Part shown: piece by piece, positions 44,237 to 48,948 of the stretch
Layout: the number at the start of each line of letters is the position of its first letter
Numbering within the stretch: the first letter of the stretch is position 1
Origin: Vicinamibacterales bacterium
Lineage (GTDB): Bacteria > Acidobacteriota > Vicinamibacteria > Vicinamibacterales > UBA2999
DNA length: 48,948 nucleotides
Reading direction: 5' to 3'
NCBI GenBank assembly: GCA_030680175.1
Contig: JAUXWO010000124.1
Coordinates: 1 to 48,948 of the forward strand
The notes under the pieces: generated by a model
The model's database searches: none
Seen by the model: only the letters and a program-made list of their open reading frames with translations
Told to the model about the DNA's origin: nothing
Made by a program: the position numbers and the translations under genes

Positions 44237-45718
44237 ATGCCCATGCCCGTCTCCGATCGCATCGCGTGGCTCGGCCTGGTGTTCGGGCCCGTGCTCGGCC
44301 TCGTCTGCTACTGGGCGCTGCCCGACGCCGACGCCGGCGGCCTGGCCCACGCCGGCCGCGCGACGGCCGCCATCGGCGTCTGGATGGCCCTCTGGTGGAT
44401 GACGGAGGCGATTCCGCTCGCCGCCACCGCGCTCCTCCCCGTCGTCGTCTTTCCCCTGGCGGGCGTGCTCCCGGCCGCCGAGGCCATGCGGCCGTATGCG
44501 TCGGACATCGTCTTCCTGTTCATGGGCGGCTTCATGATCGGGCTCGCGATGCAGCGCTGGTCGCTCCACACGCGGATCGCGCTCGGCATCGTGCGGCGCG
44601 TCGGCACCGCGCCCGCGCGGCTCGTCGCCGGGTTCATGCTCGCGACGGCGTCGCTCAGCCTCTGGATTTCGAACACGGCGGCCGCCGTCATGCTCCTGCC
44701 CGTCGGCACGAGCGTCATCCTGCTGCTGCAGCAGCGGCTGGACCGGCGTGATCCCGCGGTCGACGCGGCGCTGTCGAATCTCGCCACCTGCCTCATGCTC
44801 GGCATCGCGTATGGCGCCTCGATCGGCGGCCTCGGCACCCTCATCGGGTCGCCGCCCAACCTGGTGCTCGCGCAGTACGCGCGTGCGGAGCTCGGCATCG
44901 AGCTCACGATGCTCGAGTGGATGCGCATCGGGCTGCCGCTCGTGGCGCTCATGCTGCCGCTCACCTGGCTCTTCCTCACGCGCGTGGCGTTTCCCGTGCG
45001 GCTGTCGGTGCCGCCCGAGGTCGCCCGTGAGATCGATGACGAGCTGAACCGGCTGGGGGCGATGACGCGTGGCGAGCGCATCGTGCTGCTGGTGTTTGCG
45101 TGCACGGCCCTCGGCTGGATCTTCCGTCCGCAGATCGCGGCGGCGACGGGGCTGACCGGCCTCTCAGACGCCATCATCGGCATGACGGGCGCGCTGGCGC
45201 TCTTCGTGATTCCGGTGCATTGGCGCACGCGCGAATTCGCGCTCGACTGGACCACCGCCCAGACGCTGCCGTGGGGGATCCTGCTGCTCTTTGGCGGCGG
45301 GCTCAGCCTGGCGGCGGCCATCAGCGGCAATCAGGTGGATGCGTGGCTCGCGTCGGGCTTCAGCGGGCTGGCGGGCGTCAAGACGCTCTGGGTCCTGCTG
45401 GCGGCGACGACGCTCGTGATCTTCCTGACGGAGCTCACGAGCAACACGGCCGTGGCCAACACGTTCATTCCGATCCTGGCGGCCGCGGCCGTCGGCCTCG
45501 GCATCGACCCGATGCCCGTGCTCTTCGCCGCGGCGCTGGCGTGCACGTGCGCGTTCATGTTGCCGGTGGCCACGCCGCCGAATGCGATCGTGTTCTCGTC
45601 GGGCTGGGTGACGGTCGGGCAGATGATGCGCGCCGGGTTCGGCCTGAATCTGATGGCGATCGTGCTCATCGCCGTCGTGATCCGCGTGTTCGGCCGCTGG
45701 CTGCTGCCGGTGTTCTGA
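44237..45718 (+). CDS. DASS-family (SLC13) carboxylate transporter
   Basis: A 493-residue inner-membrane carrier with about 11-12 helices, probably Na+-coupled and importing C4-dicarboxylates (or citrate/sulfate). The two family SNT motifs are present: SNTAAAVMLLP (145-147) and SNTAVANTFIP (402-404), which bind Na+ and substrate in VcINDY-like carriers. ASIGGLGTLIGSPPNLV and GILLLFGGGLSLA are further signatures. Na+ dependence would suit the Na+-type N-ATPase in this genome, which is an inference. The start ATG 44237 has no strong Shine-Dalgarno sequence; ATG 44243 is a near alternative. Confidence 0.92.
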   Translation: MPMPVSDRIAWLGLVFGPVLGLVCYWALPDADAGGLAHAGRATAAIGVWMALWWMTEAIPLAATALLPVVVFPLAGVLPAAEAMRPYASDIVFLFMGGFMIGLAMQRWSLHTRIALGIVRRVGTAPARLVAGFMLATASLSLWISNTAAAVMLLPVGTSVILLLQQRLDRRDPAVDAALSNLATCLMLGIAYGASIGGLGTLIGSPPNLVLAQYARAELGIELTMLEWMRIGLPLVALMLPLTWLFLTRVAFPVRLSVPPEVAREIDDELNRLGAMTRGERIVLLVFACTALGWIFRPQIAAATGLTGLSDAIIGMTGALALFVIPVHWRTREFALDWTTAQTLPWGILLLFGGGLSLAAAISGNQVDAWLASGFSGLAGVKTLWVLLAATTLVIFLTELTSNTAVANTFIPILAAAAVGLGIDPMPVLFAAALACTCAFMLPVATPPNAIVFSSGWVTVGQMMRAGFGLNLMAIVLIAVVIRVFGRWLLPVF

Positions 45719-45720
45719 CG

Positions 45721-45818
45721 CGATTCGCGATTCGCTTTTCGCTATTCGCTATTCGCTGTTCGCTGTTCGCTGTTCGCGATTCGCTTTTCGCTTTTCGCGA
45801 TTCGGTCTTCGCTCTTCG
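45721..45818. repeat. Period-7 tandem array of 14 units (CTATTCG/CGATTCG)
   Basis: Fourteen consecutive heptamers with no break: CGATTCG x2, CTTTTCG, CTATTCG x2, CTGTTCG x3, CGATTCG, CTTTTCG x2, CGATTCG, GTCTTCG, CTCTTCG. TTCG is kept in all. It fills most of the gap between convergent genes (DASS transporter and helicase). Confidence 0.92.
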
Positions 45819-45835
45819 CGGGCGGCGCGGCGCCG

Positions 45836-47575
45836 CTACTCGCCGGCGCGGTCGCGCCGCACGAGCACCTTCTTGCCGCGCAGCATCGTCTTCCGCATCG
45901 TCTCGACAATGTGATCGGCCGCCTCTTCCGGGACGTCCACCAGGGAGAAGCGATCGGTGATCTCGATGGCCCCGAGGTCGCGCGACGAGATCCCGGCTTC
46001 GTTGGCGATGGCACCCACGAGGTCGGCGGGACGAATGCCCGCCTCGCGGCCGGCGCCGAAGAAGAGGCGCGCCGTGGGGCCCGATGGCGCCGCGCGCCGC
46101 GGGGCGCGGCCCTCCGCCCGCTCACGGGGGGCCCGGCCCTCCGGCCGTTCGCGCGGACCGCGATCGAACCGGCCCTCGCGCGGCGGCGGGGCGGCCGGCA
46201 GTTCCTGTTCCTCGCCGTCACCGGTCAGGGCGCTGTGTGCCAGCTTGACGGCCGCGGCGGCGACGTCCAGAATCCCGAACTCCCCCGCCAGCTGCTCCAC
46301 CACCACACGCACATCGTCCAGCTCGCCGGCGAGGATCTGCTCGCGGAGCGAGGCGCTCGTCAGCTCCAGGCGGCGCGCGCGGAGGTCCGCCACGGTCGGC
46401 AGCGTCGCGACCTCGATCTTCTGGCGCGTCGCGCGCTCGAGCGCCTGCAGCTGGCGATGCTCGCGCGGCTCGGCGAGCGTGATCGCCGTCCCCTCACGCC
46501 CCGCGCGGCCGGTGCGGCCGATGCGGTGGATGTAGGCTTCCGGCGCCGACGGCACGTCGTAGTTGATGACGTGCGACAGCTGCTCGATGTTGAGCCCGCG
46601 CGCCGCCACGTCGGTGGCCACGAGCAGGTCGGCGCTCGCCGCACGGAACCGGCGCATCACGGCTTCGCGCTGGCGCTGCTGCATGCCGCCATGGAGCGCC
46701 TCGGCCCGATAGCCGTGCGCGTTCAGGGTTTCGACGAGGGTGTCGACTTCGAGCCGGGTCCGGCAGAACACGATCGCGGACGTCGGGCTCTCGATGTCGA
46801 GCACGCGCTGCAGCGCCGCCGCCTTGTGCGCGCGCGGCACGATGTAGGCGACCTGGCGCACGCGCGGCAGCTTGCCGGCGGCCGGCGTCTCGCGCTGCAC
46901 GGTGATGCGCTCGGGCTTGCGCAGATGGCGCTCGGCGATCGCCCGCAGGCGCGGCGGCATCGTCGCCGAGAAGAGCGCGGTCTGCCGGGCCTCGGGCGTG
47001 GCCTCGAGGATGGCGTCGATGTCCTCGGCGAAGCCCATGTCGAGCATCTCGTCCGCCTCGTCGAGCACCAGCATCGCGACGGCGCTCAGGTCGAGCGACT
47101 GCCGCCGCAGGTGGTCGAGCGCACGGCCCGGGGTGGCGACGACGATGTCGACGCCGCGCTCGAGGGCGCGGATCTGCTGCAGCATCGACGCACCGCCGTA
47201 GAGCGGCACCACCGAGACCCCGGTGCCGTGGGCGTACTTGTGGACCGCCTCGGCCACCTGCATCGCGAGTTCGCGCGTCGGAACGAGCACGAGCCCGCGC
47301 GTGGCGCGCCGCGAGGCCCGCCGCGCGCCGGCCGCCGGCGGGTCCGTCTCGGTGAGCCGCTGGATCATCGGGAGCGCGAACGCCGCGGTCTTTCCGGTGC
47401 CGGTCGCCGCCTGGCCGATCAGGTCGCGCCCCGAGAGCATCAGGGGCATCGTGGCGGTCTGGACCGGCGTGGGCTCCTCGTACCCGAGGGCCGCGACCGC
47501 CTTGACCAGAGCCTCGCCGAGGCCGAGTCCTTTGAAGCCGGGGGTGACAGGAGCGGTGCGCGGGGTAGCAGGCAT
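45836..47575 (-). CDS. DEAD-box RNA helicase with DbpA-type RNA-binding domain
   Basis: A 579-residue helicase. Q motif FKGLGLGEALVKAVAALGYEEPTPVQ, motif I ATGTGKT (57-63), motif II DEAD, motif III SAT, motif VI HRIGRTGRAG. A charged RG/RE-rich linker (about 480-515, REGRFDRGPRERPEGRAPRE) leads to a DbpA RNA-binding domain at the C-terminus (RLFFGAGREAGIRPADLVGAIANEAG, then VDVPEEAADHIVETM), as in DeaD/CsdA. It unwinds RNA during ribosome assembly or cold adaptation. It lies 30 bp downstream of the one-haem protein gene and may share its transcript. Confidence 0.94.
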   Translation of the reverse strand: MPATPRTAPVTPGFKGLGLGEALVKAVAALGYEEPTPVQTATMPLMLSGRDLIGQAATGTGKTAAFALPMIQRLTETDPPAAGARRASRRATRGLVLVPTRELAMQVAEAVHKYAHGTGVSVVPLYGGASMLQQIRALERGVDIVVATPGRALDHLRRQSLDLSAVAMLVLDEADEMLDMGFAEDIDAILEATPEARQTALFSATMPPRLRAIAERHLRKPERITVQRETPAAGKLPRVRQVAYIVPRAHKAAALQRVLDIESPTSAIVFCRTRLEVDTLVETLNAHGYRAEALHGGMQQRQREAVMRRFRAASADLLVATDVAARGLNIEQLSHVINYDVPSAPEAYIHRIGRTGRAGREGTAITLAEPREHRQLQALERATRQKIEVATLPTVADLRARRLELTSASLREQILAGELDDVRVVVEQLAGEFGILDVAAAAVKLAHSALTGDGEEQELPAAPPPREGRFDRGPRERPEGRAPRERAEGRAPRRAAPSGPTARLFFGAGREAGIRPADLVGAIANEAGISSRDLGAIEITDRFSLVDVPEEAADHIVETMRKTMLRGKKVLVRRDRAGE

Positions 47576-47605
47576 CCCGCCATTGTACTTCGGGGCGCGC
47601 TCCGC

Positions 47606-48889
47606 TCAGCGGAGATCGGCGGGCAGATCGGGCTTCGTCTCGCGCAGAATCTCGCGCACGGCCTGCCGCACGGCCGGCGTGAGGTGGCGGTACTTCGGGG
47701 CCGCGTCGTCGCCCGCGAGCACCGCCCCCAGGCGTCGATACACCGCCTGCTTCACGACCGGCGGCAGCGCGTCGAACGCCGCCGTGTAGATCATGTAGCT
47801 GAGCGGATGGCGCATCAGGCGCCCCTCGAGCTGCAGGTCGCGGAGCGAGCGCCCCTTCGCATCGCGCGGCCCCTGGGCGCTGAACCACTCGGCGAACCCG
47901 GACCCGCCCTCGATCCGGCCCGCGATGGGCGCCTCGTCCACGAAGAGCATGTAGTCGGCGAGTTCGTCGACGGCCTGTTGCACCCGCGGCGGCAGCGTCG
48001 CGGTCGAGGCATTGGCCGCCAGCCAGCCGTCGTGGACGGCCACCCGCGCCTCCCACCCCGCCCGCGTGAGCAGGTTCGTCAGGTGCGCCTGGTGATCGAG
48101 CACCATCAGCGCCACGACGTCGCTCGTGCCGGCCAGGTAGCCCGCGCCCTCCGGCAGGCCCTCGACGACGGTCAGCGCGCGCGGCCGCGACGCGCGGCCC
48201 GTGAGCGCGGGCTGAATCAACGCCTGATTGCCGACGTGCGCCGGCGGCGTCCGCCGGCCCGTCACGAACCAGCCGCCCCACCGCTCATCGAGCGGCACGC
48301 GATGGTCGACGACGAAGCCGTTGGCGTACTCGCGGTCGTGGCGGCGCGGGAACGCCGTCTGCACGAGCGGTCCGGGCACGGCGCGCGTATCCCACGAGAT
48401 GTGGCACGCCAGACACCGATCGTTCCGCGTGAACCGGGGCGCCGCCTCGGGCGTCTGGCGCAGCTCGTAGTAGATCGTGCCCTGGCGCGGGTCGAGCGCC
48501 GAGACTTCGAGCACCTCCCCGGGAGGCACCCACCCCACCGCGACCTCGTCGGTGAAGAAGAGCGCGCGCGGCTGCTCGAAGGTGATGAGCGGCGCCTGGA
48601 AGCTGGTTTGCGAATAGACGAGGACCTGCGACGACACCGGCACGCCGAGCGCCTCGAGCACGGATCCGAGATAGCCGTGCCGCGGGTCGAAGCGCAGCGT
48701 CACGTCCCCCGACGCCAGGCGCCGGTTGAGCCGCGCCACCGCATCGTCCGGCGCCGTCGCCGTGTAGGCGATCGCCGGATGATCGCGCGACTCGCCGAAC
48801 GCATCGTCGCGCTGCGTCGCGGCGGTCGCGAGCGCCGCCGCCAGCCCGAGGCCGACGGCCGCGCCCACGGCGAGCGTCTTTCCGGTCAT
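47606..48889 (-). CDS. Secreted one-haem protein of unknown function
   Basis: A 427-residue protein, ATG 48889, signal peptide about 1-24 (ending ATAATQ). One CxxCH haem-attachment motif (CLACH, 159-163) lies in the middle of the chain (FTRNDRCLACHISWDTRAVPG). Conserved phrases such as HGYLGSVLEALGVPVSSQVLVYSQTSFQ and HPLSYMIYTAAFDALP occur; I recall such proteins as uncharacterised cytochrome-like proteins of Acidobacteria and Planctomycetes. The C-terminal part is helical. Likely periplasmic electron-transfer role, inferred only from the haem motif. Confidence 0.82.
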   Translation of the reverse strand: MTGKTLAVGAAVGLGLAAALATAATQRDDAFGESRDHPAIAYTATAPDDAVARLNRRLASGDVTLRFDPRHGYLGSVLEALGVPVSSQVLVYSQTSFQAPLITFEQPRALFFTDEVAVGWVPPGEVLEVSALDPRQGTIYYELRQTPEAAPRFTRNDRCLACHISWDTRAVPGPLVQTAFPRRHDREYANGFVVDHRVPLDERWGGWFVTGRRTPPAHVGNQALIQPALTGRASRPRALTVVEGLPEGAGYLAGTSDVVALMVLDHQAHLTNLLTRAGWEARVAVHDGWLAANASTATLPPRVQQAVDELADYMLFVDEAPIAGRIEGGSGFAEWFSAQGPRDAKGRSLRDLQLEGRLMRHPLSYMIYTAAFDALPPVVKQAVYRRLGAVLAGDDAAPKYRHLTPAVRQAVREILRETKPDLPADLR

Positions 48890-48921
48890 GGGTCCACTGT
48901 AGCAAAGTCGCGACGACAGGG

Positions 48922-48948
48922 GTGGGCGGTGGGGAGTGGGGAGTGGGG
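48922..48948. repeat. Period-7 tandem array at window end (GTGGGGA)
   Basis: GTGGGCG, GTGGGGA x2, GTGGGG, continuing past the window edge. It lies upstream of the one-haem protein gene and shares the seven-base period of three other arrays here, with the G-rich strand opposite to that at 24854-24895. Confidence 0.7.

Noticed and set aside
45721-45818. CRISPR array
   Set aside because: Units are 7 bp with no spacers; no cas genes in the window.

Overview
This is GC-rich bacterial chromosomal DNA. The gene content fits an environmental Acidobacteriota, most likely a Vicinamibacteria-type member. The signs are a very large TonB-dependent receptor with an N-terminal carboxypeptidase-like domain, a DUF1592 cytochrome with a DUF1552 protein, PQQ beta-propeller dehydrogenases, secreted ankyrin repeats and Tat-exported peptidases. 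The lineage is inferred from family content; no rRNA or tRNA gene was seen to confirm it.

Layout. (1) 1-6.4 kb is a decayed accessory island. It holds the tail of an IS3-type transposase, a cluster on the minus strand (an HTH/coiled-coil protein, a PIN-domain nuclease, an alpha-helical protein with a HEPN-like RNNVSYH motif), and two copies of a terminase-small-subunit-like HTH gene. One copy carries two frameshifting insertions. Between the copies lie an outer-membrane-like protein and the last 59 codons of a response regulator. (2) 6.7-13.1 kb has a secreted subtilase, GreB, a small barrel-like protein and a pair of exported M42-type peptidases. (3) 13.2-21 kb is a complete N-type ATP synthase operon (atpD-C-Q-R-B-E-F-A-G). 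Its c subunit carries the full Na+-binding residue set. A quinone-reductase-like gene sits directly upstream between two diverged copies of the atpD leader and first codons. (4) 21-28.3 kb has a zinc alcohol dehydrogenase, a HIT protein, an ExeA-like ATPase with a membrane anchor and SPOR domain, and the TonB receptor. (5) 28.3-33.6 kb has a CpxP-like protein and a three-gene cluster: PQQ dehydrogenase, cytochrome c fused to a PHM-like copper monooxygenase domain, and a secreted companion. (6) 33.7-37.6 kb has lactate permease and malate synthase. (7) 37.9-43.8 kb has ankyrin protein, DUF1552 and DUF1592 cytochrome, all on the minus strand. (8) 44.2-48.9 kb has a DASS carboxylate transporter, a DEAD-box helicase and a one-haem secreted protein.

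How the parts fit. Carbon entry as lactate and dicarboxylates, anaplerosis by malate synthase, periplasmic oxidation by PQQ and cytochrome proteins, and sodium bioenergetics (Na+-type N-ATPase, probably Na+-coupled DASS carrier) suggest a respiratory heterotroph degrading organic matter with many exported enzymes.

The spaces between genes are rich in repeats. There are two 111-bp MITE-like elements in opposite orientation, each abutting a stop codon. There are four arrays with exactly 7-bp period but different sequence, a family of foldback elements built on CACGAAG-type nonamers at three loci, and a collagen-like 9-bp array. The strongest candidates for something not described before are the cytochrome-copper monooxygenase cluster, the atpD-leader duplication around the reductase gene, and the MITE/heptamer repeat families. 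All assignments are from reading motifs by eye; no database search was possible.
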